DNA of 64,000 bases from Pseudacidovorax sp. NFM-22. Its GTDB lineage: Bacteria; Pseudomonadota; Gammaproteobacteria; Burkholderiales; Burkholderiaceae_C. The DNA lies in NCBI RefSeq assembly GCF_021401245.1, contig NZ_JACBFY010000006.1:310001-374000 (forward strand). The letters are read 5' to 3'. The position numbers and the translations under genes were made by a program. This document shows positions 7,650 through 16,512 of the stretch, piece by piece; the first letter of the stretch is position 1, and each line of letters begins with the position of its first letter. The notes beneath the pieces are model-generated. The model worked only from the letters and a program-made list of their open reading frames with translations. It did not search any database and was not told where the DNA came from.

Positions 7650-10600
7650 TGCGGGCCCGCCCCGAGCCGCCTCGCCTACCCGTCGTGAAGCACGAACCCG
7701 CCATGCCCAAGCCCCTCCTTCGATGCGCGCAGCGCCTGTGCTGCCTGCTGCTGATGCTGGTGCTGCCCTTCCATGGGGTGGCGCTGGCGGCGTCGCTGGC
7801 CGACCAGCCGGTGTTCTCCAGCTCCAGCGTGCCCGGCAACCTGGCGCTGGCGCTGTCGGTGGAATGGCCGACGGCCTCGCGCACGGCGCACACCGACAAC
7901 TACGCCAACACCAGCCGCTTCCTGGGCTACTTCGACACCGAGAAGTGCTACCGCTACGTGCAGAACACGGCGGCCAACGTGACGGACGGCGGCATCACGA
8001 TCGAGACCGGCAAGGGCGACCAGAGCTACTTCACGCCCATCGGCGCCGCCACCAACCGCACCTGCAGCGGCGCCTGGAGCGGCAACTTCCTCAACTGGGC
8101 CACCACCGCGGCCATCGACCCCTTCCGCTGGGCCATGACGGGCGGGCGTCGCGTGGTCGACACGGTCGACACCACCATCATCGAGAAGGGCTGGCATTCG
8201 GGCCAGGGCCTGTTCAACGACCGCAACCTGCCGCAGCAGTACATCGCCGGCGCGACGCCGTTCACCAGCGCCACATCGCTGGGCATTTCCATCAACGGCC
8301 GCGGCTTCGCGATGCGGCTGACGCCCACCACCGGCATCCGCGGCGACTACTACGCCAACACCGTCAACCAGAACCCCGCCGGCAATCCCACCTATACCAA
8401 CTACGCCGATTCGCTCAACACCAACTGGGGTACCGGCGGGCCGGGCAACGGCGTGGGCACGGACAACTTCACGGCGATCTACAACGTCACCTTCGCCGCG
8501 CCGACCAGCGGCAGCTACCGCTTCCGCACCACGTCGGACGACGGCGTGCTGCTCTACGTCAACGACGTGCTGCAGATCAACCAGTGGAACGACCACGGCA
8601 CGCAGCAGGACGTGACCGGCGACCTCGTCTTCACGGCCGGGCAGTCGGTGCGGGTGCAGGTCAAGTACTACGAGCGCGGCGGCGGCGCCGTCATGCAGCT
8701 GGAGATGCAGCCGCCGGGCGGCAGCTACGCCTCGCTGTCCTCCCAGCTCGCGCCGACGCTGGACTACACGGTGCGCGTGAAGGTCTGCGACCCCTCGGCC
8801 GGTGCTGGCGGCGTGGAGGCCAACTGCACGCAGTACGGCAACAACTGGAAGCCCGAGGGCCTGGTGCAGCAGTACGCGGGCGACATCCGGTTCAGCGCCT
8901 TCGGCTACCTCAACGACAGCTCGGCCACCCGCGATGGCGGCGTGCTGCGGGCACGCCAGAAGTTCGTGGGACCGACGATGCCGGTGCCCGGGCAGCCCGA
9001 CACCGCCAACACGGCAGCCGCCGAATGGGACGCGACCACGGGCCAGTTCGTGCGCAACCCCGACAGGGACGATGCGCTGGCGACCTCCACCACGGCCGTG
9101 CCCATCGCCGACAGCGGCGTCATCAACTACCTGAACAAGTTCGGCCAGATCTACCCGGGCAGCTACAAGGACTACGACCCCGTCAACGAGCTGTACTACG
9201 CCACGCTGCGCTACTACCGCAACCTGGGCAATGTGGCCGAGTGGTCGAACCTGCCGGGCACCGGCAACGCCACCGACGTGGCGGCGCGTCGCAAGCAGCT
9301 CGACGGCTTTCCGGTGATCACCACCTGGGACGATCCCATCCAGTACTCCTGCCAGCGCAACTTCGTGCTGGGCATCGGCGACATCTACACCTGGAACGAC
9401 AAGAACGTGCCGGGCAACAACACCGGCACCGACTCCGAGCCGCGCAAGCCCGATCCGGTCGCCAACGACGCCTCGGTCGACGCGGTCGTGGCCACCAACC
9501 GCGTCGGCGTGCTGCAGAACAAGGACGACTCGACGGTGAGCGTGAACCTGGCCTCGGTCAACACCGGCGCCGGCGCCTCGCGCTTCTACATGGCGGGCCT
9601 GGCCTTCGACGCCAACACCAAGGACATCCGGCCCGACAACGCCGCCGTGGCCAAGACCATCGGCAAGCAGACGGTGCAGACCTACTGGGTGGACGTGCTG
9701 GAGCAGCCCTTCCAGAGGAACAACAAGTTCTACCTGGCGGCCAAGTTCGGCGGCATGAAGGTGCCGGCCGACTTCGATCCCTATGCCTTCGCCGGCACCA
9801 TTCCGACGGAGTGGTGGTCCACCAACGGCGACATGCTGACCGACGCCCGCGACAACCCGTTGAAGCCTCAGGCGCGCCCCGACAACTACTTCACCGCGGG
9901 CCGGCCCGACACCATGGTCTCGGGCCTGACGCGGGCCTTCGAGAGCATCGTGGGCAACATCAAGGCCTACACCAGCACCTTCTCGCTGGCGGGCCGGCAG
10001 GTGACCACCCAGGCCGACGTGTCGTATGCGGCGCAGTACGACTCCAGCAACTGGTCGGGCGAGGTCACCGGCACCGCCATCCGCTTCGACACCGACGGCA
10101 CGCCCACCCCCGCCGCCACGGCCAGCTGGACCACCAACACCGCCTTCGAGGGCCAGCTGGGCAGCGGCGACGGCTGGAGCACCGCGCGCCGGGTGGTGAC
10201 CTGGTCGGGCACCGCGGGCGTGGCCTTCCGCTACGACAGCCTCAGCAGCACGCAGAAGAGCGCGCTGGACACCAGCTACGTCAGCGGCAACGACGGCGCC
10301 AACTACCTGCAGTGGCTGCGCGGCGACCGCACGCTGGAAGGCCAGGGCTACCGCGCGCGCGTGGTCACCTCCACCGACAGCAGCGGCACCACGCAGCGGC
10401 TGCCGCGCCGGCTGGGCGACATCGTCAACTCCCGCATCGCGGTGGTCGGGCCGCCGGCGGGGCCCTATTCCGACGCCGCCAACCCGGGCTACAGCGCCTT
10501 CAAGACCGACGCCAACAATGCCGCGCGTCCCACCGTGCTCTACGTGGGCGCCAACGACGGCATGCTGCACGCCTTCCGCGGCGGCACCGGCACCACGGCC

Positions 10601-12022
10601 GGGCAGGAACTGTTCGCCTATGTGCCCTCGGTGCTGTTCGCCCGCGATCCCGGCGATGCCACCAATCCGGCCGACGGACTGCTGGCGCAGCTGGGCAAGC
10701 CCACCTACGCGCACCGCAACTATGTGGATGCGACCCCGCAGGTCATCGACATCGACTTCGCCCGCGCCGGTCAGGCCTTTGCCGACACGGCCGCCGGCCA
10801 GAGCCCGACGCCGGCCTGGCGCAGCCTGCTGATCGGCGGGCTGGGCAAGGGCGGGCGCAGCTACTACGCCATCGACGTCACCCGGCCCGACCTCATGACC
10901 ACCGAGGCCACGGTGGCCAGCAAGGTGCTGTGGGAGTTTCCGAGCGCGGCGCAGCTGCCCTCCGCGGCGGGCGGCACCTGCAACCTCAGCAGCGGCAACT
11001 GCGTCGACATCGGCTACAGCTTCGGCGACCCGGTGGTGGTCAAGACCGCCAAGTGGGGCTGGGTGGCGCTGTTCACCTCGGGCTACAACAACCAGGACGG
11101 CAAGGGCTGGCTGTTCGTCGTCGATCCGCGCAACGGCCAGTTGCTGGAGAAGATCTCCACCGGCACCACCGCCGCCGACGGCATGGCCCGGCCCACGGCC
11201 TATGTGCGCGACTACAACGACTTCACCGCCGATGCTGTCTACGTGGGCGACCTCGGCGGCCAGCTCTGGCGCTTCGACCTGACGGCGCCCAAGGGCGGCG
11301 GCGCCTATCCCGCACCCACGCGCCTGGCGATCTTCAAGGACGGCAGCGGTGCCGTGCAGCCCATCACCACCGCGCCGCTGGTGGAGGTGCATCCCGTCAC
11401 GCGCCAGCGCTTCGTGCTGGTGGGCACGGGCCGGCTGCTCGACCGCTCCGACATCCTCAGCAGCCAGAACCAGAGCTTCTATGCGCTGATCGATGGCGGC
11501 ATCGGCAGCTTCGCCACCGCGGCGGCCGACGCCAGCGGCACCAGTGCCGGCAGCTATCCGGTGGACGGTCGCACCCGCCTGGCGGCGGTGACGCCCGCCG
11601 GCGCCACGGGCAGCGCCAACGGCGGCACCCTGACCGCGCCCGTGAACCTGGCCGGCAAGGCCGGCTGGTACATCGACCTGGGCCAGAGCGGCTCGGTGGG
11701 CTGGCGTGCCATCTCGCCGGCCACGGCCTTCAGCGGCCTGATCGCCTTCAGCGCCACGCTGCCCACCGGCGACGCCTGCAGCCCGGGCGGCCAGAGCCGC
11801 ATCTATGCGCTCAACTACGCCAGGGCCACCTCGGTGCTCGACAGCAGCGTGGCCTACGTGCCCCAAAGCTCGGTGCTCACCGACCTGAGCTTCTACAACG
11901 CCCGCGGCAAGCCGCGCCTGATCGCCGGCAACACCAAGGGCGAGGTGGCCGCGCCCACGGGCAGCTTCTGGGCCTTCGATCCGCGCCAGCTGGGTTGGCG
12001 CGAGGTCGGCACGGTCAGGTAG
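7649..12022 (+). CDS. pilY1: Pilus assembly/adhesin protein PilY1 with PA14-like insertion
   Basis: This protein of about 1457 residues has a signal peptide (LLRCAQRLCCLLLMLVLPFHGVALA, given in parts). The N-terminal PilY1 part includes WSGNFLNWATTAAIDPFRWAM. A PA14-like domain at about residues 225-365 has TSDDGVLLYVNDVLQINQW. PilY1 then continues with VRVKVCDPS and KPEGLVQQY, and a C-terminal beta-propeller begins near residue 950 (YVGANDGMLHAFRGG, YAIDVTRP, VGDLGGQLWRFDL). The loop before VGDLGGQ, near residue 1188, reads DYNDFTAD, one residue short of the usual PilY1 calcium-binding spacing. The ATG at 7649 is coupled to pilX; the ATG at 7703 is an alternative start that keeps the signal peptide. 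PilY1 is the tip-associated, surface-exposed pilus protein. Confidence 0.9.
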   Translation: MRARPEPPRLPVVKHEPAMPKPLLRCAQRLCCLLLMLVLPFHGVALAASLADQPVFSSSSVPGNLALALSVEWPTASRTAHTDNYANTSRFLGYFDTEKCYRYVQNTAANVTDGGITIETGKGDQSYFTPIGAATNRTCSGAWSGNFLNWATTAAIDPFRWAMTGGRRVVDTVDTTIIEKGWHSGQGLFNDRNLPQQYIAGATPFTSATSLGISINGRGFAMRLTPTTGIRGDYYANTVNQNPAGNPTYTNYADSLNTNWGTGGPGNGVGTDNFTAIYNVTFAAPTSGSYRFRTTSDDGVLLYVNDVLQINQWNDHGTQQDVTGDLVFTAGQSVRVQVKYYERGGGAVMQLEMQPPGGSYASLSSQLAPTLDYTVRVKVCDPSAGAGGVEANCTQYGNNWKPEGLVQQYAGDIRFSAFGYLNDSSATRDGGVLRARQKFVGPTMPVPGQPDTANTAAAEWDATTGQFVRNPDRDDALATSTTAVPIADSGVINYLNKFGQIYPGSYKDYDPVNELYYATLRYYRNLGNVAEWSNLPGTGNATDVAARRKQLDGFPVITTWDDPIQYSCQRNFVLGIGDIYTWNDKNVPGNNTGTDSEPRKPDPVANDASVDAVVATNRVGVLQNKDDSTVSVNLASVNTGAGASRFYMAGLAFDANTKDIRPDNAAVAKTIGKQTVQTYWVDVLEQPFQRNNKFYLAAKFGGMKVPADFDPYAFAGTIPTEWWSTNGDMLTDARDNPLKPQARPDNYFTAGRPDTMVSGLTRAFESIVGNIKAYTSTFSLAGRQVTTQADVSYAAQYDSSNWSGEVTGTAIRFDTDGTPTPAATASWTTNTAFEGQLGSGDGWSTARRVVTWSGTAGVAFRYDSLSSTQKSALDTSYVSGNDGANYLQWLRGDRTLEGQGYRARVVTSTDSSGTTQRLPRRLGDIVNSRIAVVGPPAGPYSDAANPGYSAFKTDANNAARPTVLYVGANDGMLHAFRGGTGTTAGQELFAYVPSVLFARDPGDATNPADGLLAQLGKPTYAHRNYVDATPQVIDIDFARAGQAFADTAAGQSPTPAWRSLLIGGLGKGGRSYYAIDVTRPDLMTTEATVASKVLWEFPSAAQLPSAAGGTCNLSSGNCVDIGYSFGDPVVVKTAKWGWVALFTSGYNNQDGKGWLFVVDPRNGQLLEKISTGTTAADGMARPTAYVRDYNDFTADAVYVGDLGGQLWRFDLTAPKGGGAYPAPTRLAIFKDGSGAVQPITTAPLVEVHPVTRQRFVLVGTGRLLDRSDILSSQNQSFYALIDGGIGSFATAAADASGTSAGSYPVDGRTRLAAVTPAGATGSANGGTLTAPVNLAGKAGWYIDLGQSGSVGWRAISPATAFSGLIAFSATLPTGDACSPGGQSRIYALNYARATSVLDSSVAYVPQSSVLTDLSFYNARGKPRLIAGNTKGEVAAPTGSFWAFDPRQLGWREVGTVR

Positions 12023-12030
12023 GGGCGGCG

Positions 12031-12058
12031 GCGCCGGGCCGCGGCCGCGGCCCGGCGC
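12031..12058. terminator. Perfect 28-bp palindrome between convergent genes
   Basis: Two 14-base arms meet without a loop (GCGCCGGGCCGCGG and its exact complement). It lies between the pilY1 stop (12022) and the stop of the convergent GGDEF-EAL gene (12066). There is no T-tract on either side, so it is a possible bidirectional transcription block rather than a classic intrinsic terminator. Confidence 0.45.
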
Positions 12059-12065
12059 GGGCGGC

Positions 12066-14204
12066 TTACAGCGGCGCGAACAGCGAGGGCGAGAAGTCGC
12101 CGTGCGAGCCGGCCGGCCGCCGGCCCAGGCTCCACGCGAGCAGCTGGTCCGCCGGCATCGGCCGGGCGAAGAAGAAGCCCTGCAGCTCGTCGCAGCCCAT
12201 GCCCAGCAGGATGTCGCGCTGGCCGGCCGTCTCCACGCCCTCGGCCACCACGCGCAGGCCCAGCGCGTGCGACAGGCGCACCACCGCGTCGACCACGGCC
12301 CGCGCGTCGGCGCTGGTCTCCAGGTCGCTCACGAAGCTGCGGTCGATCTTGAGCTGGCGCGCCGGCAGCTGGCGCAGGTAGCTCAGGCTGGAGTAGCCGG
12401 TGCCGAAGTCGTCGATGGCCAGGAAGACGCCGATGTGCGAGAGGCCGTCGAACACCCGCTGCGTCGTGGCCACGTCCTCCATGGCCACGCTTTCGGTGAT
12501 CTCGCACAGCAGCTGCTCGGCCTGGATGCGGTAGCGACTCAGGGCGTCGGCGATGCGCACCACCAGGTCGGGCTCGCGCAGCTGGTGGGCCGACAGGTTG
12601 ATCGCCACGCGCATGTTCAGCCCTTCGTCCTCCCATTGCGAGAGCTGGCGGCAGGCTTCCTCGATCACCCAGTGGCCCAGCGGATTGATCAGCCCGAAGC
12701 GCTCGGCCAGCGGGATGAACACCAGCGGGCTGATGGGCCCCAGCGTCGGATGCGTCCAGCGCAGCAGGGCCTCGACGCCGCGGATCTGGTTGCGCTTGCC
12801 ATCGATCTTGGGCTGGTAGTGCAGCTGCAGCTCTCCGCGCTGGATGGCCATCCGCAGGTCGGACTGCAGGCTCAGCTGGTTCTCGGCATTGGTGCCCATG
12901 CGCGACTCGAACATGGCGTAGTTGCCGCCGCCCGCGCGCTTGGCCGCGTACATGGCCGCGTCGGCGCACGCCACCAGCTTGTGCTTCTCGCCATGGTCCG
13001 GGTAGACCACGATGCCCACCGAGGCCGAGATCTGCACGGGCCGCTGGCCCACGAGAAAGGGCTCGCGGATGGCGTCCACGATCTTGCAGGCCACCTCGGT
13101 GCAGTCCGCGGCATAGACCACGTTCTCCATCAGCACCACGAACTCGTCGCCGCCGATGCGGGCCACGGTGTCGGTGCTTCGGGCCACCGCGCGCAGGCGG
13201 TCTGCGGCGTCGCGCAGCACGGCGTCACCCAGCGAATGGCCGAAGGAGTCGTTGACCGGCTTGAAGCCGTCCAGGTCCACGAACAGCACCGCCAGCTTCT
13301 CCTTGCCGCCGTCGGTGCGGGCCAGGGCATGGCCCAGCCGGTCGTCGAACAGCACCCGGTTGGGCAGGTCCGTGAGCGGGTCGAGGAAGGCGCGGCGGTG
13401 CAGCTCTTCGTTGGCTTCCTGCAGCTGGTGGTTGGCCTCCTTCAGCGAGCGCGCCAGCTGCATGGTGCGTCCGCGCAGGCGGGCATCGAGCACCGAAGTG
13501 AAGAGCGTGAGCATCAGCATCAGCAGCGTCGCCGCCATGACCATCAGGCCCAGGCTGCGGCCGCCGAGCGCGTCGGCACTCAGGCAGACGCTGCCTTCCA
13601 CGAACCCCGCCGCCGCCATGCCCGCGTAGTGCATGCCGCTGATGGCCAGGCCCATCACCACCGCGGCGCCCAGCTGCAGCAGCCGGGCCCGGCCGCCGTC
13701 GCTGTCGCGCAGCAGGAAGAACAGCAGCAGCGCGGCCGCCGAAGCGCCCCAGGCGATGACGCCCGACGCGACCACCAGGGCCCAGTGCCAGCGGATGCCC
13801 GGGACGACGTCGATCGCGGCCATGCCCAGGTAGTGCATTGCACAGATGCCCAGCGCCATGGCGGCCGAGCCATACAGCAGCGATCGCGCCCCAAGACGAC
13901 TGCGGGCGGCCAGTTGCAGCGCGAGGGCAGAGACCGCGACGGCCGCCAGCCAGGACAGGGCGGTCAGCGCATAGGTGTAGCCCAGCTCGATGGGCAGCGA
14001 GTAGGCCATCATGCCCACGAAGTGCATCGACCAGATGCCGGTGCCCATCACCAGCGAGCCGGCGGCGCACCAGGTGCGCGAGACGACACGGTCGCGCGTG
14101 TGCACGCGCTTGGCCAGGTCCAGCGCCACGTAGGAGGCGAAGGCGGCGATGAGGATCGAGGCGGCCACGATCCACAGGTCGTAGCGGGGAAGAAGCAGAG
14201 TCAC
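12066..14204 (-). CDS. MHYT-GGDEF-EAL bifunctional c-di-GMP cyclase/phosphodiesterase
   Basis: This is a 712-residue membrane protein. About seven hydrophobic segments make up an MHYT sensor, with the three motifs MHFVGM (60), MHYLGM (123) and MHYAGM (191). A short coiled stretch (SLKEANHQLQEANEELH) leads to a GGDEF domain with an intact GGDEF (351-355) and an RSTD inhibitory-site motif five residues before it. A complete EAL domain follows (EALLRW from 478, AIDDFGTGYSS, KIDRSFV, AEGVET). Both halves look catalytically competent, so the net activity cannot be predicted. MHYT domains are proposed to sense gases or redox state through metal. The start is a GTG at 14204. Convergent with pilY1, it may set c-di-GMP levels for the pili and polysaccharide loci nearby. 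Confidence 0.93.
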   Translation of the reverse strand: MTLLLPRYDLWIVAASILIAAFASYVALDLAKRVHTRDRVVSRTWCAAGSLVMGTGIWSMHFVGMMAYSLPIELGYTYALTALSWLAAVAVSALALQLAARSRLGARSLLYGSAAMALGICAMHYLGMAAIDVVPGIRWHWALVVASGVIAWGASAAALLLFFLLRDSDGGRARLLQLGAAVVMGLAISGMHYAGMAAAGFVEGSVCLSADALGGRSLGLMVMAATLLMLMLTLFTSVLDARLRGRTMQLARSLKEANHQLQEANEELHRRAFLDPLTDLPNRVLFDDRLGHALARTDGGKEKLAVLFVDLDGFKPVNDSFGHSLGDAVLRDAADRLRAVARSTDTVARIGGDEFVVLMENVVYAADCTEVACKIVDAIREPFLVGQRPVQISASVGIVVYPDHGEKHKLVACADAAMYAAKRAGGGNYAMFESRMGTNAENQLSLQSDLRMAIQRGELQLHYQPKIDGKRNQIRGVEALLRWTHPTLGPISPLVFIPLAERFGLINPLGHWVIEEACRQLSQWEDEGLNMRVAINLSAHQLREPDLVVRIADALSRYRIQAEQLLCEITESVAMEDVATTQRVFDGLSHIGVFLAIDDFGTGYSSLSYLRQLPARQLKIDRSFVSDLETSADARAVVDAVVRLSHALGLRVVAEGVETAGQRDILLGMGCDELQGFFFARPMPADQLLAWSLGRRPAGSHGDFSPSLFAPL

Positions 14205-14371
14205 GGCGGCGGTGGGCCCGCCGACTTGGAGGCCAAGCGCAGACCGTAAGAGGAAAAACGTCCAGGACTTCGTCTATACGCAGCCGGACCCGGGTTGGAT
14301 GCAGCCGCGGATTGGACGGCTTTCGCTTGCCCCGGGCTGGCGTAGGGAGATTGCTGGCCGCCGCGCAGCCG

Positions 14372-15190
14372 TCAGTGGGCCGGCGAGGGCCGGCCTTCGC
14401 CGACGATGCTGTCGTGCTGGGGCTGCCACATCGCGCGGGCCGCCTGGGCATCGGCCCGGGGCGTGCACAGCCACATCTCGTGCCCGGGCCGGGCCCGTAT
14501 CTGCAGGCCCGACGAGCGCAGCATGGCTTCCACCGCGGCAGCGTTGGGGGCCCACCAGTTGGTGGGGTCGCCGGCCAGGCGCTCCTCGATGAAGGCCATG
14601 CGCGGCCAGCCGGGTGCGCACAGCCGCGCGCGCTCGTCGATGCCGCAGTCGGGGGCGCCGTCCACCGCGTCGCCGGGCAGGGTGAGCGTCTGGAACATCA
14701 TCAGCCGCCGGGTGCGGCGGGCCAGCAGGTCCAGCGCCAGCAGCGGGTAGCGCAGGTGGTAGAAGACGCCCATGAACCACACCAGGTCGAAGTCGCCCGG
14801 CTCGCCGGCCAGGTCATAGACCTGGGCGCAGCGGAAGTCGATGCGCCCGGCCAGGCCCATCTCGCCGGCGGCCCAGCGCGCCTGGTCGAGGTAGTGCGGG
14901 TCCACGTCCAGCGCCAGCACCTGCGCGCCGCGCCGGGCCAGCTCGAAGCTGTAGAAGCCGGCGTTGCAGCCCACGTCCAGCACGCGCCAGCCGCGCAGGT
15001 CCTCGGGCAGATGCGGCGCGATCTGCAGCCATTTGAAGCGCGGGAAGTCGCCGCCCAGCGGGTGTTCGGGCAGCGTCTGCAGGCCGCTGGGCAGGTGCAG
15101 GTTGTGGAACCAGGGGCCGAGTTCGCGCACGCGGCGGCGCTGGGCGTCGAGGGCGGCCTCGATGGCCTCGGGCGGTGGCGCGCTGGTCAT
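14372..15190 (-). CDS. SAM-dependent methyltransferase (CmoB-like, of the type found in glycosyltransferase clusters)
   Basis: This 272-residue protein has a Rossmann methyltransferase core: GWRVLDVGCNAGFYSFELA (motif I), VLALDVDPHYLDQA, and FDLVWFMGVFYHLRYPLLAL, which resembles the motif of tRNA-modifying CmoB. The N-terminal segment (LGPWFHNLHLPSGLQTLPEH) is also CmoB-like. From memory it resembles the Rta_06860-type methyltransferases that sit with CgeB-like glycosyltransferases; I cannot check this. It is the last gene of the polysaccharide operon and starts inside the stop of the previous gene (ATGA at 15187-15190). The substrate is probably a sugar or cyclitol glycoside intermediate (inference). 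Confidence 0.8.
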   Translation of the reverse strand: MTSAPPPEAIEAALDAQRRRVRELGPWFHNLHLPSGLQTLPEHPLGGDFPRFKWLQIAPHLPEDLRGWRVLDVGCNAGFYSFELARRGAQVLALDVDPHYLDQARWAAGEMGLAGRIDFRCAQVYDLAGEPGDFDLVWFMGVFYHLRYPLLALDLLARRTRRLMMFQTLTLPGDAVDGAPDCGIDERARLCAPGWPRMAFIEERLAGDPTNWWAPNAAAVEAMLRSSGLQIRARPGHEMWLCTPRADAQAARAMWQPQHDSIVGEGRPSPAH

Positions 15191-16512
15191 GGCGAGGCCT
15201 CCGGCGACACGGCCACACCCATCGCCTCGGCCACATAGGCCTCCAGTTCGCGCGCCCGGTGTTCTGCGGTGTGCGCGCCCAGCACGCGCTGGCGCGCGGC
15301 CTCGCCGGCGGCGCGGCGCTGGTCCTCGGGCAGGTCGGTCAGCAGGGCCAGCACCTCGTCGGCGCTGTCGGCCAGGAAGATCTCGCGCCCCGGCGTCAGC
15401 ACGTCCTCGATGCCCGCCCAGCGGTCGCTGATGATGGGCGTGCCACAGGCGGCGGCCTCGAACAGCCGCACGCTGGGCGACCAGCCGGCCGCCCGCATAT
15501 CGGCGCGCGTGAGGTTGAGTGTGAAGCGCTGGCTGCCGTAGAAGGCGCGGTGCTCCGGCGGCGGCAGGTGCGGCACGTAGCGCACGTTGGCCGGCCAGTC
15601 CTCGGTGCCGGGATGGTTGGCGCCCGCGACCGCGAAACGGCCCTGCGGCCAGCGGCGTGCGGGGGCCAGCAGCAGCGTCTCCAGTCCGGCGCGGCGGTCG
15701 GTGCTGTCGGTGCCCATGTAGCCCAGGTCCAGGCTGCATGCCACGTCCTGCATCGCATGCAGCTGCGGGTCGACCGCGCAATACAGCACCCGCGCCGCGC
15801 GGGCGCCGAACTGCCGCTCCAGCCGCTCCAGGGTGGGGCCGCCGGTGAACGAGAGGTACAGGTCGTAGCCGGGCAGCTGGCTGTGCGAGAGGTAGGTGCA
15901 GGCCTGCTGTGCCAGCGCGGCGAGGGTGACGGGCGTGTCGATGTCATAGAAGGCCGTGACCCCGCGCGCCTGCTTCTGCACCCAGTCGCCCACCTCGATG
16001 CCGTCGGGCACGAAGGAGCCGACGATCACCAGGTCGGCGCCGGCGATGGCCTCGCCCCACTGCGTGCGCAGAGTCTCCAGGTCTTCGTACAGGACGGTGC
16101 GGCACCAGGGGGGATCGGGCAGATCGCGGTGGCTGGCATACCAGGGCACGTCGCGCTCCAGGAAGAGCACGTCGTGCCCGCGCTGCGCCAGGGCGCGAAC
16201 CAGCGCGCGCCAGGTGGTCGCGTGGCCGTTGCCCCAGGAGGAGGTGATGGACAGGCCCAGGATGGCGATGCGCAGCGGGCGCTCGGCGAGGGAGTGAGCG
16301 ATCTCCAGCGGTTCGGGCTGAGCGTCCCCGGACCATTCGGAAGGAGCACCTTCCAGCCGTCCGGGCTGAGCACCCCCCGACCGTTCGGGCTGAGCAAACC
16401 CCATCCGTTCGGGCTGAGCCTGTCGAAGCCGGGGCCCCTCCGTCGCCCGCGCGCCGTCCTGCCCTTCGACAGGCGCAGGGCGAACGGAGTGGGGTGCTGC
16501 GCCTGCGTTCAT
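15187..16512 (-). CDS. CgeB-like glycosyltransferase 1, with repeat-encoded N-terminal extension
   Basis: This 441-residue protein has a conserved GT-B fold from about residue 80 (LRIAILGLSITSSWGNGHATT) and a C-terminal nucleotide-sugar domain (NLTRADMRAAGWSPSVRLFEAAACG, then PIISDRWAGIEDVL), as in CgeB/DUF3880-type enzymes. The first 75 or so residues are low-complexity and consist of eight-residue repeats (PERMGFAQ, PERSGGAQ, PGRLEGAP, SEWSGDAQ) encoded by a DNA repeat array. The start at 16512 overlaps the previous stop as ATGA. A later internal start would remove the repeat part, but I see no obvious one. It is one of three paralogues in tandem; the acceptor is unknown. Confidence 0.82.
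   Translation of the reverse strand: MNAGAAPHSVRPAPVEGQDGARATEGPRLRQAQPERMGFAQPERSGGAQPGRLEGAPSEWSGDAQPEPLEIAHSLAERPLRIAILGLSITSSWGNGHATTWRALVRALAQRGHDVLFLERDVPWYASHRDLPDPPWCRTVLYEDLETLRTQWGEAIAGADLVIVGSFVPDGIEVGDWVQKQARGVTAFYDIDTPVTLAALAQQACTYLSHSQLPGYDLYLSFTGGPTLERLERQFGARAARVLYCAVDPQLHAMQDVACSLDLGYMGTDSTDRRAGLETLLLAPARRWPQGRFAVAGANHPGTEDWPANVRYVPHLPPPEHRAFYGSQRFTLNLTRADMRAAGWSPSVRLFEAAACGTPIISDRWAGIEDVLTPGREIFLADSADEVLALLTDLPEDQRRAAGEAARQRVLGAHTAEHRARELEAYVAEAMGVAVSPEASP
16303..16490. repeat. Array of 24-bp repeats bounded by inverted TTCGACAGGCTCAGG-type elements
   Basis: About five degenerate 24-bp units built on CGTTCGGGCTGAGC lie between about 16305 and 16420. They are followed by CTGTCGAAGCC and, after a spacer, by the inverted copy GCCCTTCGACAGGCGCAGGG with GCGAACGG near 16461-16487. 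The array lies inside the 5' part of the CgeB-like gene and stays in frame (eight codons per unit). The same core forms the array at 20.9-21.2 kb. Confidence 0.75.

Noticed and set aside
7676-11866. Minus-strand frame of 1396 codons opposite pilY1
   Set aside because: Composition (Arg, Gly, His, Val) is that of antisense frames here, and it lies fully over a well-supported pilY1.
7723-12381. Second long plus-strand frame over pilY1 (1552 codons)
   Set aside because: Another frame of the same DNA; Arg/Gln/His-rich without family motifs, and it runs through the pilY1 stop into the convergent gene.
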